DNA of 64,000 nt from Streptomyces sp. NBC_00247 (GTDB lineage Bacteria; Actinomycetota; Actinomycetes; Streptomycetales; Streptomycetaceae). Below are positions 17,774 to 26,913 of the stretch, one piece after another. Location of the stretch: assembly GCF_036188265.1 (NCBI RefSeq), contig NZ_CP108093.1:3864001-3928000 (forward strand). The letters run 5' to 3'. Each line of letters begins with the position of its first letter. The stretch's first letter is position 1. Position numbers and translations under genes: made by a program. The notes below the pieces were generated by a model. That model was given only the letters and a program-made list of their open reading frames with translations, was not told the DNA's origin and searched no databases.

Positions 17774-18817
17774 GTGAGCGACATCCCGGAAGAAATGATC
17801 GCCACCCAGACCATGTTCAACGGGGCGGCCGGACGGGCCTTCACCGACGCCCTGCCGGAGCTGGCCGGGCGATACCTGCGGGAGTGGGGGCTGCGCGTCG
17901 ACGGCCCGCCGATGTACGGGATGTGCGCGCTGGTCCTGCCGGTCGTCCGGGCCTCCGGGGGCCCGGAAGGCTCCCGGGGAGGTGGGCCGGGCGGCCTCCC
18001 GGCCCCGCTTCCCGCCGGCCTCCCGGGCGGTCCGCCGGCCGTGCTCCCCTCCGGCCTCCAAGACGGCCTCCCGGCCCCGCTTCCCGCCGGCCTCCCGGGC
18101 GCGCTGAAACTCCAGCTGCTGGACGAGGAGTCGGAGGGCGAGGCGCTCGCGCTGCGGGCGTGGGGCCGGGCGGGGTCCGGGACGGTCGCGCTGCTCGCCC
18201 ACGACCCGGAGACCGGCGCGATGCTGCTGGAGCGCCTGGACGAGAACCGCCCCTTGTCGGCGGTCCCCGACACCCGGGAAGCGGTGGGCGTCCTCGGGGA
18301 GGTGCTGGCCCGGCTGGTGGCGGTCCCCGCGCCGCAAGGGCTGCGCACCCTCGCGGACATGGCGGCACGGATGCTGACGGAGGTGCCCCGCGTGCTGGCC
18401 GTGCTCGCCGACGACGAGGAGCGGCGGCTGGTCGCGGACTGCGCGGCGGCGCTGCGCGAGGTGGCCGGCGAACCGGGAGACCGGCTGCTCCACTGGGACC
18501 TGCACTACGACAACGTCCTGGCCGGCCGGCCCGGCACGGAGCGCGAGCACGAGTGGGTCGCGCTGGACCCGAAGCCCCTGGCGGGCGATCCCGGCTTCGA
18601 GCTCTTCCCCGCCCTCGACAACCGCTTCGAACCCGAAGAGATCCTCTGGCGCTTCGACGCCCTCAGCGAGGCGCTCGGCCCCGGCTACGACCGGGAGCGG
18701 GCGCGCGCCTGGACCCTGGGCCGGGTCCTCCAGAACGTCCTCTGGCACAGCAGGCCGGGCACGCACACCCTCGCCCCGGACCACGCCGAGATCGCCCGGC
18801 GGCTGCTGGGCCGGTGA
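17774..18817 (+). CDS. Aminoglycoside phosphotransferase-like kinase with Leu/Pro repeat insertion
   Basis: A 347-aa protein of the streptomycin-6-kinase/APH fold. The catalytic loop is LLHWDLHYDNVLAG and the metal-binding Asp lies in VALDPKPLAGDP. The N-lobe contains LLERLDENRP. Between the first N-lobe strands (residues about 55-115) lies an insertion rich in Gly, Leu and Pro, encoded by two identical 38-bp repeats. The start GTG 17774 gives MSDIPEEMIATQ-like sequence just after a GGAGG. The family includes resistance enzymes and many kinases of unknown substrate; no resistance is implied. Confidence 0.8.
   Translation: MSDIPEEMIATQTMFNGAAGRAFTDALPELAGRYLREWGLRVDGPPMYGMCALVLPVVRASGGPEGSRGGGPGGLPAPLPAGLPGGPPAVLPSGLQDGLPAPLPAGLPGALKLQLLDEESEGEALALRAWGRAGSGTVALLAHDPETGAMLLERLDENRPLSAVPDTREAVGVLGEVLARLVAVPAPQGLRTLADMAARMLTEVPRVLAVLADDEERRLVADCAAALREVAGEPGDRLLHWDLHYDNVLAGRPGTEREHEWVALDPKPLAGDPGFELFPALDNRFEPEEILWRFDALSEALGPGYDRERARAWTLGRVLQNVLWHSRPGTHTLAPDHAEIARRLLGR
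17992..18101 (+). repeat. Two in-frame 38-bp direct repeats inside the APH-like gene
   Basis: Identical 38-bp copies at 17992-18029 and 18064-18101, offset by 72 bp (24 codons), so the reading frame is kept. Each encodes a GLPAPLPAGLPG-like segment. Confidence 0.92.
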
Positions 18818-19036
18818 CATCGGGTCACCGTAGCGCCAACTCGCCCGGCCCACCGGGAGATCGTCGGACGCTCGCCCGCCGCCCTCGTCAACTTGCGGAA
18901 TACGTCGCACCGTTATGGACACCGTGAGAGAGCGCGTGTTCTCCTGCATGCCGAGTGGTTGATTTTGCAACGTGAGAAAGCGGCCGGGGCGGTGGGGACG
19001 AGCCGTGGACCGGCGTACGGATGAACGGAGTCGCAC

Positions 19037-22000
19037 GTGAAGTCCGCATCGAAGAGCCGTGGCGGAAGCCCACGGGTACGCCGGAGAGTGGGTGCGCTCG
19101 CCGCTCTGGCGGTGGCCGCCTCGACGACCCTGACCGGCGCGGGAACCGCCGTCGCCGGCGGGAGTCACGCAGTCCGGATACCGACCGTCACCTCCGGGGG
19201 TGCCCGCTTCGAGATCCTCTCGCCGACCCTCGTGCGCACCGAGTACGCGGGTGACGGCAAGTTCACCGACGATCCGACGTTCAACGCGATCGGGCGGGAC
19301 GGATTCACGCCGACCGCCTACACCGCGCGGACGAAGGACGGCTGGCTGACCGTCCGGACGAGCGCGATGACCCTGCGCTACCGGGTCGGCTCGGGTGCGT
19401 TCGACGCCGAGAACCTCTCCGTCCGGCTCGACGCGGGCGAGCAGCCCGTGACCGCCGCTCCCTGGCAGCGGCTCGTCTGCGAGCTCGGCGCGCTCTGCGA
19501 GGCGGAGGGCCTCCGGCTCGAAGGTCTCGGCACGGCGTCCGACCACACCGGCCACAGCGGAGCCGCCTTCGCCGCGGGCTTCGAGGCGACCGGCAGTTCG
19601 GTCTCCACTGACATCGATGTCACCGCCGACGGTGCCTACCGGTTCGCTCTGCGTTACGCCAATGCCCAGGGCGGCGACGGCAAGACGGAGACCCGCACCC
19701 TCTCGCTCTCCGTGGACGGCGGCACCCCGCAGAAGGTCGAGCTGCCCGCCACCGCGAATTGGAACACCTGGGCCAAGGCCACCGCACAGCTGAAGCTGAC
19801 CAAGGGGCAGCACACGGTCGCGCTGACCCGGACCGCCTCGGACTCCGGCTCGGTGAACCTCGACAGCGTCGCCCTGCTCCCGGCCGACGGCGACTCGTAC
19901 CCCTCCGCCGACACCACCGCCATCAAGAGCTGTCTCTACGGCACGAGTTGCGAGGCGGAGTCCGCCCGGACGGCCGGTACGGCCACCGGCGCCCTGGACC
20001 ACCAGGGGTACGCGGGCAACGGCTTCGTCGCCGAACTCAACCAGGGGTCCAGCCTCACCACCCACCTGGTCGGCGTACCCGCCGACGGCGTCTACACGCT
20101 CCGGGTGCGGTACGCCAACGGCCAGGGCGGCGACGGCCTCCACCAGACGCGCACCGCATCCGTGGTGAGCACCGGGTCGTCGGCCGGATCGACCGCGTCG
20201 ACCACGGCCAAGGGGGCCGTGTCGTCGACCGCGACCCTCCAACTCCCCGCCACCAAGGACTGGGACGACTGGCAGACGGCCTCCGTCCCCGTCACCCTCA
20301 AGGCGGGCGCCGACGACCTCACCCTCGGCTGCCCCGACGGCGGCAGCTGCCACATCAACGCGGACACCCTCTCGGTGGCCTCCCCGAAGTCGCCCGCACC
20401 GCAGCCGCACCTCGCGCTCGGCGGGTACCGCCGCGGCCTGGACGGGGTGAACGGCGACAACCCGGCCCCCGTCACCACCACGCCGGGCCTGCTCAGCCAG
20501 GACGGCTGGTACCTCCTCGACGACTCCCCGTCGGCCCTGTACGACCTCACGTCGAAGAAGGTCCGCCCCCGCCCCGCGCACGGCGGCGCCCCCTACCAGG
20601 ACGGTTACGTCTTCGGGTACGGCCACGACTACAAGCAGGGCCTCGCGGACCTCGCCACCCTGACCGGGCCGCCCGCCCTGCTGCCCACCTGGGCCTACGG
20701 GGTCTGGTACTCGGAGTACTTCGACCGTACGGCCGCCGACTACCAGGACACGATCCTGCCGGCGTTCCGCGCGGAGGGCGTGCCGCTCGACGTCCTGGTG
20801 ACCGACACCGACTTCAAGGCCGGTGACACCTGGCGCGGTTGGGAGATCGACGAGAACAAGTTCCCCGACGCCGAGGGCTTCTTCGACTGGTCGGACACCC
20901 AGGGACTGCACAACACGCTCAACACGCACCCGAGCATCCAGGGTTCCGACCCCCAGTTCGCCCAGGCGCAGGCCACCGCCAAGGGCAAGCTCGCCAAGGG
21001 CGCCTGCGGGAGCGACTGCTACACCTTCGACTTCGGCGACGCGGACCAGCTCAAGGCCTACATGGACCTGCACCGGACCATGGACGAGCAGGGCGTCGAC
21101 TTCTGGTGGCTCGACTGGTGCTGCGACTCCTCGCAGTCCTCGCTGCGGGGCGTGACCCCCGACGCGTGGATCAACCAGAGTTACGCCGACGACTCCGCCC
21201 CGGCCATCGGCCGCGGCTTCGTCATGTCCCGCGCCTACGGCTCGCTCCAGGCCGGCGGGTACAGCGGCCAGCAGGCCCTGCCGACCGGGCCGTGGGCGGA
21301 CAAGCGCACCACCCTCCACTTCACCGGTGACACCCTCTCCACCTGGGGCACGCTGCGCTTCGAGGTCGGCTACACCCCGGGCGAGTCCGCGGCGACCGGC
21401 ATGGCCTCCATCACCCACGACATCGGCGGCCACGTCGACACGACGGGTCTCGCCGGTTCGGAGAAGGGCACCAACAAGCTCCCCGACGACCTGTACGCCC
21501 GCTGGGTCCAGCTCGGCACCTTCCAGCCCGTCGACCGTCTGCACAGCAACCACAGCGACCGGCTGCCCTGGCAGTACGGCCCGGCGGCCCGTAAGTCGGC
21601 CGACGCGTTCCTCAACCTCCGCGAGAACCTGGTGCCTTACACCTACACCCTCGCCGAGGAAGCGAACCGCACCGGCGTACCGATCGTGCGCCCGACCTAC
21701 CTGGAGTACCCGGAGGAGGCGGCGGCCTACGCGGCGGCCGACAGCGAGTACTTCTACGGCTCCGACGTCCTGGTCGCCCCCGTGACCACGCCCGGCGAGT
21801 CCACCACCACCTCGGTGTGGTTCCCGGCGGGCAGCCAGTGGACCGACTGGTTCACCGGCAAGACCTACCAGGGCGGCACCACGCAGGACGTGGCCACCAC
21901 CCTCGACACGATGCCCGTCTTCATCAAGTCCGGCGGCATCATGCCCACCCGCACCGAGAACGTCACCGACAACGACCGCAACCCCCTGACCGACGTCACC

Positions 22001-22369
22001 CTCTCCATCGCCTCCGGCGCCAACGGCTCGTACCAGCTGTACGAGGACGACGGCACCACCGCGACGACGAAGGCCCGGAGCGCCACGACGACCGTCACCT
22101 ACAAGGAGAAGGCTTCGGGGAAGGGCTCCGGGAAGAGCTCCCTCAGGACCGTGTCGATCGGCGCGCCCAAGGGCTCCTACCAGGGCCAGGTCAAGAACCG
22201 CCGCTGGACCCTCTCCCTCCTGGGCACCACCCATGCCCCCACCGAGGTGACCGCCCACGGCAAGCGCCTCTCCCGCGACGCCTACCACTGGGACAGCGCG
22301 ACCGGCACCCTCACCGTCACCCTCCCCGACCAGTCCGTGCACGCGCCGGTCACGGTGACCGTGCGGTAG
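19037..22369 (+). CDS. Secreted glycoside hydrolase family 31 enzyme with two CBM35-like modules
   Basis: An 1110-aa extracellular alpha-glycosidase. An N-terminal signal peptide (residues about 1-41, twin Arg then hydrophobic core, ending GTAVAGG) precedes a mutarotase-like N-terminal domain. Two carbohydrate-binding modules of CBM35 look are inserted at about 150-290 (starting CELGALCEAE) and 300-450 (starting CLYGTSCEAE); each opens with a paired-Cys motif and ends in a D-S-V or D-T-L block. The GH31 catalytic barrel follows, with the nucleophile Asp in WWLDW (about 692) and the acid/base region GDTLSTW (about 764), then beta-domains to the end. Start GTG 19037. Substrate likely an alpha-glucan or xyloside; unresolved. 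Confidence 0.88.
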   Translation: MKSASKSRGGSPRVRRRVGALAALAVAASTTLTGAGTAVAGGSHAVRIPTVTSGGARFEILSPTLVRTEYAGDGKFTDDPTFNAIGRDGFTPTAYTARTKDGWLTVRTSAMTLRYRVGSGAFDAENLSVRLDAGEQPVTAAPWQRLVCELGALCEAEGLRLEGLGTASDHTGHSGAAFAAGFEATGSSVSTDIDVTADGAYRFALRYANAQGGDGKTETRTLSLSVDGGTPQKVELPATANWNTWAKATAQLKLTKGQHTVALTRTASDSGSVNLDSVALLPADGDSYPSADTTAIKSCLYGTSCEAESARTAGTATGALDHQGYAGNGFVAELNQGSSLTTHLVGVPADGVYTLRVRYANGQGGDGLHQTRTASVVSTGSSAGSTASTTAKGAVSSTATLQLPATKDWDDWQTASVPVTLKAGADDLTLGCPDGGSCHINADTLSVASPKSPAPQPHLALGGYRRGLDGVNGDNPAPVTTTPGLLSQDGWYLLDDSPSALYDLTSKKVRPRPAHGGAPYQDGYVFGYGHDYKQGLADLATLTGPPALLPTWAYGVWYSEYFDRTAADYQDTILPAFRAEGVPLDVLVTDTDFKAGDTWRGWEIDENKFPDAEGFFDWSDTQGLHNTLNTHPSIQGSDPQFAQAQATAKGKLAKGACGSDCYTFDFGDADQLKAYMDLHRTMDEQGVDFWWLDWCCDSSQSSLRGVTPDAWINQSYADDSAPAIGRGFVMSRAYGSLQAGGYSGQQALPTGPWADKRTTLHFTGDTLSTWGTLRFEVGYTPGESAATGMASITHDIGGHVDTTGLAGSEKGTNKLPDDLYARWVQLGTFQPVDRLHSNHSDRLPWQYGPAARKSADAFLNLRENLVPYTYTLAEEANRTGVPIVRPTYLEYPEEAAAYAAADSEYFYGSDVLVAPVTTPGESTTTSVWFPAGSQWTDWFTGKTYQGGTTQDVATTLDTMPVFIKSGGIMPTRTENVTDNDRNPLTDVTLSIASGANGSYQLYEDDGTTATTKARSATTTVTYKEKASGKGSGKSSLRTVSIGAPKGSYQGQVKNRRWTLSLLGTTHAPTEVTAHGKRLSRDAYHWDSATGTLTVTLPDQSVHAPVTVTVR

Positions 22370-22381
22370 CGTCCGGCGACG

Positions 22382-22464
22382 GAACGCACGGCGGCCCCGC
22401 GCGCACCGGACGACGAACGCCTCGGCGTCCCGTCGTCCCGGTGCGGCGGGGCCGCCGTGCGTTC
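22382..22464. terminator. Large hairpin terminator of the GH31 gene
   Basis: A perfect 19-bp outer stem (22382-22400 with 22446-22464) and a second inner pairing (CACCGG...CCGGTG, ACGACG...CGTCGT). It starts 13 bp after the GH31 stop codon. Confidence 0.85.
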
Positions 22465-22519
22465 GGCGGGCGGTCCGGTGAGGCGCGGTCCGGGGGCGAT
22501 GAACCCGCAGGTCGCAAGA

Positions 22520-22540
22520 GTGCTCCCCGCGCGTGCGGGG
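22520..22540 (+). repeat. Solitary type I-E CRISPR-repeat-like sequence
   Basis: These 21 bases are identical to the first 21 bases of the CRISPR repeat at 54754-54782. The remaining eight bases of the repeat are not conserved (TCGCCC instead of ATGTTCCC). No second copy lies at a 61-bp step on either side. Confidence 0.6.
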
Positions 22541-22600
22541 TCGCCCACCCTCGCCCGGCCGGGCATCCACCCCACCACCCGCCGCGTCTACGCTGCCTCC

Positions 22601-23080
22601 ATGATTCGCACCGCCACCGCAGCAGACGTCCCCGCCATCCACGCCATGATCCGTGAGCTGGCCGACTACGAGAAGGCGCTCGACGAGGCGCAGGCCACCG
22701 AGGAGCAGTTGCACGAGGCTCTCTTCGGCGAACGGCCCGCCGCGTACGCGCACATCGCCGTCTCCGACGAGGACGGCGAGAGGGTCGGCTTCGCGCTGTG
22801 GTTCCTCAACTTCTCGACCTGGCGCGGCGTCCACGGCATCTACCTGGAAGACCTCTACGTGCGCCCCGAGCGCCGGGGCGGCGGTCACGGCAAGGCCCTG
22901 CTGACCGAACTCGCCCGGATCTGCGTGGACCGGGGCTACGGCCGCCTGGAGTGGTCGGTGCTCGACTGGAACACCCCGTCCATCGGCTTCTACGAGTCCC
23001 TGGGCGCCCGCCCGCAGGACGAGTGGACCGTGTACCGGCTGACGGACGAGGCGCTGGGGCGGCTGGGCGGGGCGGAGTAG
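22601..23080 (+). CDS. GNAT family N-acetyltransferase (diamine-acetyltransferase-like)
   Basis: A 159-aa GNAT. The acetyl-CoA loop is ERRGGGHGKALL (about 94-105), preceded by YLEDLYVRPE, and the C-terminal beta-bulge block is WNTPSIGFYESLGA. The YLEDLYV and WNxPSIxFY motifs are those of the spermidine/spermine (SSAT)-like group, so a polyamine, thialysine or similar amine is a reasonable guess for the substrate. Start ATG 22601. Confidence 0.87.
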   Translation: MIRTATAADVPAIHAMIRELADYEKALDEAQATEEQLHEALFGERPAAYAHIAVSDEDGERVGFALWFLNFSTWRGVHGIYLEDLYVRPERRGGGHGKALLTELARICVDRGYGRLEWSVLDWNTPSIGFYESLGARPQDEWTVYRLTDEALGRLGGAE

Positions 23081-23122
23081 ATCCGTACGCGACGTGCCGC
23101 CCGCAGGCGGGCGCGCGGATCT
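23079..23122. terminator. Hairpin terminator after the GNAT gene
   Basis: AGATCCG and CGGATCT arms enclose a strong inner GCCCGC/GCGGGC stem. It starts within the stop codon of the acetyltransferase gene. Confidence 0.6.
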
Positions 23123-23239
23123 GCACGGCCGCTCCGGCGTGCGCTGGTCCACCCCGGGGCTGCGCCGCGCGGGCTGACCCGGCAGCGGTCGGGCAGGGCG
23201 GGGCCTTCGGCTGTCCGAGCCGTACGCCACGATGGGCCC

Positions 23240-23959
23240 ATGGCAGCGAGCGCGGGCAGGAACAGCAGCAGGGGCACCACCGGGAAGAGCACCGCCGGCA
23301 GGCGCAAGGAGATCGCGGCGGCGCGGCGGCCGGAGGTGCGGTTGCCGCCGCTCGCCCCGTACGAGGACGCCGAGCTGGAGGCGGACGGCGACTACGACGG
23401 GCTGCGGTTCTCCTCCGTGGACCTCGCCGACCAGTCGGGGCGCGGCGCCCGGTTCATGGACTGCGCGCTGGACGGCTGCGCCCTGGACCGTACGGAGCTG
23501 GTGCGGGCCCGGTTCCTCGACTCGGTGCTGACCGGCGTACGGGGCGTGGCCACCGAGCTCGCCGAGGCGTCGCTGCGGGACGTGGAGATCGTGGACGCGC
23601 GCCTCGGTGGGGTGCAGATGCACGGGGCAGTGCTGGAACGGGTGCTGGTGCGCGGCGGGAAGATCGACTACCTGAACCTGCGCGGGGCCAAGCTCACCGA
23701 CGTCGTCTTCGAGGGGTGCGTGCTCTTCGAGCCGGACTTCGCGGACGCCCGTCTCGTACGGGTCGAGTTCCGCGACTGCGTGCTGCGGCGGGCCGACTTC
23801 AGCAACGTCACGATGGACTCGGTGGACCTGCGGCCCGCCGCCGAGCTGGACATCGCGCGGGGTGTGGAGCGGCTGGCGGGCGCGGTGATCAGCCCGGTGC
23901 AGCTGATGGAGCTGGCCCCGGCGTTCGCGGCGCAGATCGGGGTCCGGGTGGAGCCGTGA
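23240..23959 (+). CDS. Pentapeptide-repeat protein
   Basis: A 239-aa protein whose residues about 50-205 follow the A(D/N)LxX five-residue period (for example ARFMDCALDGCALDRTEL, then ADFSNVTMDSVDL), the mark of a right-handed quadrilateral beta-helix. The N-terminal 30 residues are basic and disordered. Some family members (MfpA, Qnr) mimic DNA and protect gyrase, but most have unknown roles and nothing here is specific. Confidence 0.82.
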   Translation: MAASAGRNSSRGTTGKSTAGRRKEIAAARRPEVRLPPLAPYEDAELEADGDYDGLRFSSVDLADQSGRGARFMDCALDGCALDRTELVRARFLDSVLTGVRGVATELAEASLRDVEIVDARLGGVQMHGAVLERVLVRGGKIDYLNLRGAKLTDVVFEGCVLFEPDFADARLVRVEFRDCVLRRADFSNVTMDSVDLRPAAELDIARGVERLAGAVISPVQLMELAPAFAAQIGVRVEP

Positions 23960-23978
23960 GCCGGTGTCCCCCTGGTCC

Positions 23979-24476
23979 TCAGATGCGCGGGAAGCGCGCC
24001 TGGAGGTCCCAGATCACCGGGTTGTCCGCGAGACCGTCGTGCATGTCGGAGAGGTCGGCGATCAGGTCCTGGAGGAAGTCGCGGGCCTCGCGGCGCAGCA
24101 GGGAGTGGCTGAAGGTGAGCGGCGGCTCGTCGGCGTGCATCCAGTCGGCCTCGACGTCCACCCAGCCGAACCGGCGCGCGAAGAGCATGCGGTCGCTGGA
24201 CTCGGTGAAGTCCAGTTCGGCGAACTGCTCCCGGTGCGAGCGGTTGCCGCGCGGGTCCTGGTCGATCTGCTCGACGATGTCGCAGAGCGCCCACGCGAAG
24301 TCGAGCACCGGCACCCATCCCCAGGCTGTGGACACTTCGCGGTCCGCCTTGGTGTCCGCGAGGTACACGTCCCCGGAGAACAGGTCGTGCCGCAGCGCGT
24401 GGACGTCCGCGCGGCGGTAGTCGGTCTGCGGGGGGTCGGGGAAGCGACGCGAGAGGGAGTAGCCGATGTCGAGCAC
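23979..24476 (-). CDS. Conserved hypothetical protein
   Basis: A 165-aa acidic soluble protein (MLDIGYSLSRRFPDPPQTDYRRADVHALRHD at the start, shortened). It contains many aromatic and charged residues (GWVPVLDFAWALCDIVEQID) and no signal or membrane segment. It resembles uncharacterised Streptomyces proteins of this length. The first residues overlap no neighbour; the ATG at 24476 is the only good start. Confidence 0.7.
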   Translation of the reverse strand: MLDIGYSLSRRFPDPPQTDYRRADVHALRHDLFSGDVYLADTKADREVSTAWGWVPVLDFAWALCDIVEQIDQDPRGNRSHREQFAELDFTESSDRMLFARRFGWVDVEADWMHADEPPLTFSHSLLRREARDFLQDLIADLSDMHDGLADNPVIWDLQARFPRI

Positions 24477-24605
24477 GGTTCGATGGTGTCATGCCGGGAG
24501 CGGGCGGCGGGACGGCCGGGGGACCGGCCGCAGTGACGTGCGGCACCGGTCCTCCCACACCCCTCGGGTCGGCGGGCTCGCGGGAGCGGGCTCACGTCGG
24601 CGGGC

Positions 24606-25268
24606 TCACGGGAGCAGGCGTTGCTCGTTGGCCTTGGCGACAGCACCGGCGCGGGTCTCGACGCCCAGCTTGTCGTAGATGCGCCCCAGGTGGGTCTTGA
24701 CCGTCGCTTCGCTGATGAAGAGCGCGCGGGCGATGTCCCGGTTGCCGAGCCCCCGGGCGAGCTGCCCGAGGATGTCCCGCTCGCGGTCGGTGAGCGCGGG
24801 CGGCGGGGTGCGCAGCCGGGCCATCACCCGGTCCGCGACGGGCGGCGACAGCGTGGTGCGGCCCTGTGCGGCGGACCGGATCGCGGCGAACAGTTCCTCC
24901 GGGCGCTCCGCCTTCAGCAGGTAGCCGGTGGCGCCCGCGCCGATCGCCCGGGTGATGTCGGCGTCGGTGTCGTACGTCGTGAGGACGAGCACGTGGGGGC
25001 CCGTTCCGGTGCCGCCCGTGCCGCCGGTCTCTCCGGCGGCGGCGGTGATCCGGCGGGTGGCCTCGACGCCGTCCATGCCGGGGCCGAGCTGGAGGTCCAT
25101 GAGGACGACGTCCGGGGTCAGCCGGGCGGCCAGGACCACGGCCTCCTCGCCGCTGCCGGCCTCGGCCACGACGTCGAGGTCCGGCTCGCTGCCGAGCAGG
25201 GCGAGCAGCCCGGCGCGGACGACGGCGTGATCGTCGCAGACCAGGACGCGTACGGTACGGCGGTTCAT
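24606..25268 (-). CDS. senR: NarL/LuxR-family response regulator (SenR-like)
   Basis: A 220-aa response regulator. The receiver domain has the acidic pocket CDDH (11-14), the phosphoacceptor Asp58 in VLMDLQLG, Thr in LVLTTYD and Lys in YLLKAERP. A GluGlyThr-rich insertion (GETGGTGGTGTG) lies in the receiver. The C-terminal LuxR helix-turn-helix starts LTDREROR-like (LTDRERDILGQLARG) and ends VKTHLGRIYDKLGV. It overlaps the kinase gene by ATGA. The divergent hbpS-type gene identifies the set as SenS/SenR-like, known to sense haem and redox stress through HbpS. Confidence 0.9.
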   Translation of the reverse strand: MNRRTVRVLVCDDHAVVRAGLLALLGSEPDLDVVAEAGSGEEAVVLAARLTPDVVLMDLQLGPGMDGVEATRRITAAAGETGGTGGTGTGPHVLVLTTYDTDADITRAIGAGATGYLLKAERPEELFAAIRSAAQGRTTLSPPVADRVMARLRTPPPALTDRERDILGQLARGLGNRDIARALFISEATVKTHLGRIYDKLGVETRAGAVAKANEQRLLP

Positions 25269-26653
25269 ACGGGCTCCTCGGGGGCGGCGACCGACGTGGT
25301 GGGTTCGTGCGCCGGGGCGGTCGCCGGGTCCGGCAGCGGGATCTCCGCCGAGAGCACGGTGCCCTCGCCGGGTGCCGATTCGACGGCGAGCCGTCCGCCG
25401 AGCTGCCGTACCCGGGCGCGCATCGCGGGCAGCCCGTGGCCCCGGCCGGCCGGAGCGCCGCGCTGTTCGCCGCCGCCCGCAGGCGCGTCGGTGGCGAACC
25501 CTCGGCCGTCGTCCGCGACGTCGAGGACCACCCGGTCGCCCAGGTGGGTCAGGGTGAGCGCGGCGTGGGTGGCACCGGCGTGCTCGGCGACGTTGGCGAG
25601 CGCGCCCTGGGCGATGCGCAGCAGCGCCGACTGCACCCGGTCCGGCAGCGGGTGCCGGGCGGTGCCCTCCACGTGGCAGCGCACGGCGGGCCCGCCCGTG
25701 GCGGTGGCCCGTGCGGCGAGCGCGTGGAGGGCCGCCTCCAGACCGTCGCCCTCCGCGAGGTCGGCCGGTGCCAGGTCGTGGACGAAGCGGCGGGCCTCGG
25801 CGAGGTTCCGGGCGGTGATGCCCGCCGCCGTACGGACGTGGGCGCGGGCGGTGGCCGGTTCGGTGTCCCAGGTGCGCATCGCGGCCTGGAGCAGCATCCG
25901 CTGGCTGGAGAGGCCCTGCGCGAGGGTGTCGTGGATCTCCATGGAGAGCCGCTGGCGCTCGGCGAGGGTGCCCTCGCGGCGTTCCGTCGCGGCCAGTTCG
26001 CGTCGGGTCCGGACCAGGTCGTCGATGAGTTCGCGCTGGCGCAGAGCGAGTTCCTGCTGGCGGTCGGCCTGGCGGCGGACGTGGACGAGGACGGCGGTCG
26101 CCACGGCGGCGACGGCGGGCGGCGCCAGCACGAGGTTCGGGTCGAAGCCGGTGGCGAGCCGCAGTTGAGCGGCCACCACGAAGGCCGTGAGCAGGGTGAC
26201 CAGGACGAGCGCGGCGCGGGGCGGGAGGAGCCGCAGCCCGGTGGAGAAGAGCGGTACGGCGCACCACGCGAAGCTCGGCGCGAGGACGACCAGCACCATC
26301 CAGACGGCGACGAGCCCCGTGAGCCAGGCGAACCGGCGCGGGGTGGGCCGCGAGCCGAGCACCGGGCCGAGGGCGTAGACGACGGCGAGGGTGACGGACA
26401 GTCCGACGACCCAGGGGGTGCGGGCCTCGCCCGGATGGCGCGTCAGGAACCGTGCGAGCGAGGCGCCCAGCAGCAGGAAGAACGCGGCGTGCAGCAGGAG
26501 CGCCAACCACCGGGCGTCCGGATCGGGTGTGCGCACCACGGACGACCCCGGGCGCGCCGGTCCGCCGCCCGCCGGTCCACTGTCCGCCGGTCCACCGTCC
26601 GCCGGAGCACCGCCCGCCGGTCCGTCCCGCCCCGGACCGGTTCTCCGCCGCAC
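25265..26653 (-). CDS. senS: Sensor histidine kinase (SenS-like)
   Basis: A 462-aa membrane histidine kinase of the HisKA_3 class. After a Gly/Pro/Ala-rich N-terminus (1-40, repetitive) come about five transmembrane helices (50-195). The phosphorylated His is about residue 241 in SMEIHDTLAQGLSSQ, and the ATPase domain has LLRIAQGALANVAEHAGA (N box) and VADDGRGF (G box). Five N-terminal helices, the adjacent LuxR-type regulator and the divergent hbpS fit SenS, which HbpS modulates from outside. The start is GTG 26653; later GTGs near residue 39 are also possible. Confidence 0.88.
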   Translation of the reverse strand: MRRRTGPGRDGPAGGAPADGGPADSGPAGGGPARPGSSVVRTPDPDARWLALLLHAAFFLLLGASLARFLTRHPGEARTPWVVGLSVTLAVVYALGPVLGSRPTPRRFAWLTGLVAVWMVLVVLAPSFAWCAVPLFSTGLRLLPPRAALVLVTLLTAFVVAAQLRLATGFDPNLVLAPPAVAAVATAVLVHVRRQADRQQELALRQRELIDDLVRTRRELAATERREGTLAERQRLSMEIHDTLAQGLSSQRMLLQAAMRTWDTEPATARAHVRTAAGITARNLAEARRFVHDLAPADLAEGDGLEAALHALAARATATGGPAVRCHVEGTARHPLPDRVQSALLRIAQGALANVAEHAGATHAALTLTHLGDRVVLDVADDGRGFATDAPAGGGEQRGAPAGRGHGLPAMRARVRQLGGRLAVESAPGEGTVLSAEIPLPDPATAPAHEPTTSVAAPEEPV

Positions 26654-26913
26654 CTCGTACCCGCCTCACGCTTGTCGTCGTCGGTGCTCCCGGCGCCTCT
26701 GCCGTGAGCTGGGCGGACGCGCCCGTGCCTCCTCCATGGTGACCCGGCCGGGCGGGGCCCGCATCAACCGATCGGCCGATGGAAGAGTCCGCCGGACCGC
26801 GCCGGAGGCCGAGCCGGTACGAGGACGGTACGGGCCGTGTCCCGGCCGGAGCATCGATACCGGAGCGCCACCGCCGACCGGCCGGGCGCCGCACCGAACC
26901 CGGAGGAACCGCC
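26654..26913. promoter_or_regulatory. Divergent promoter region senSR / hbpS
   Basis: A 260-bp spacer between the kinase operon and the haem-binding protein gene. It includes a perfect 10-bp palindrome ATCGGCCGAT at 26771-26780. In the S. reticuli system SenR binds such an intergenic region; which bases would be bound here is not known. Confidence 0.4.

Noticed and set aside
13950..18817. CPT-like and APH-like kinases as an antibiotic-resistance island
   Set aside because: Both families are broad, the genes are not linked to transport or biosynthesis genes, and key specificity cannot be read from sequence.
17654..23623. A 1,989-codon open frame on the minus strand
   Set aside because: It runs antisense to the APH-like, GH31, GNAT and part of the pentapeptide gene. 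Its composition (Gly/Val/Arg-rich, no domains) is what GC-rich antisense frames look like.
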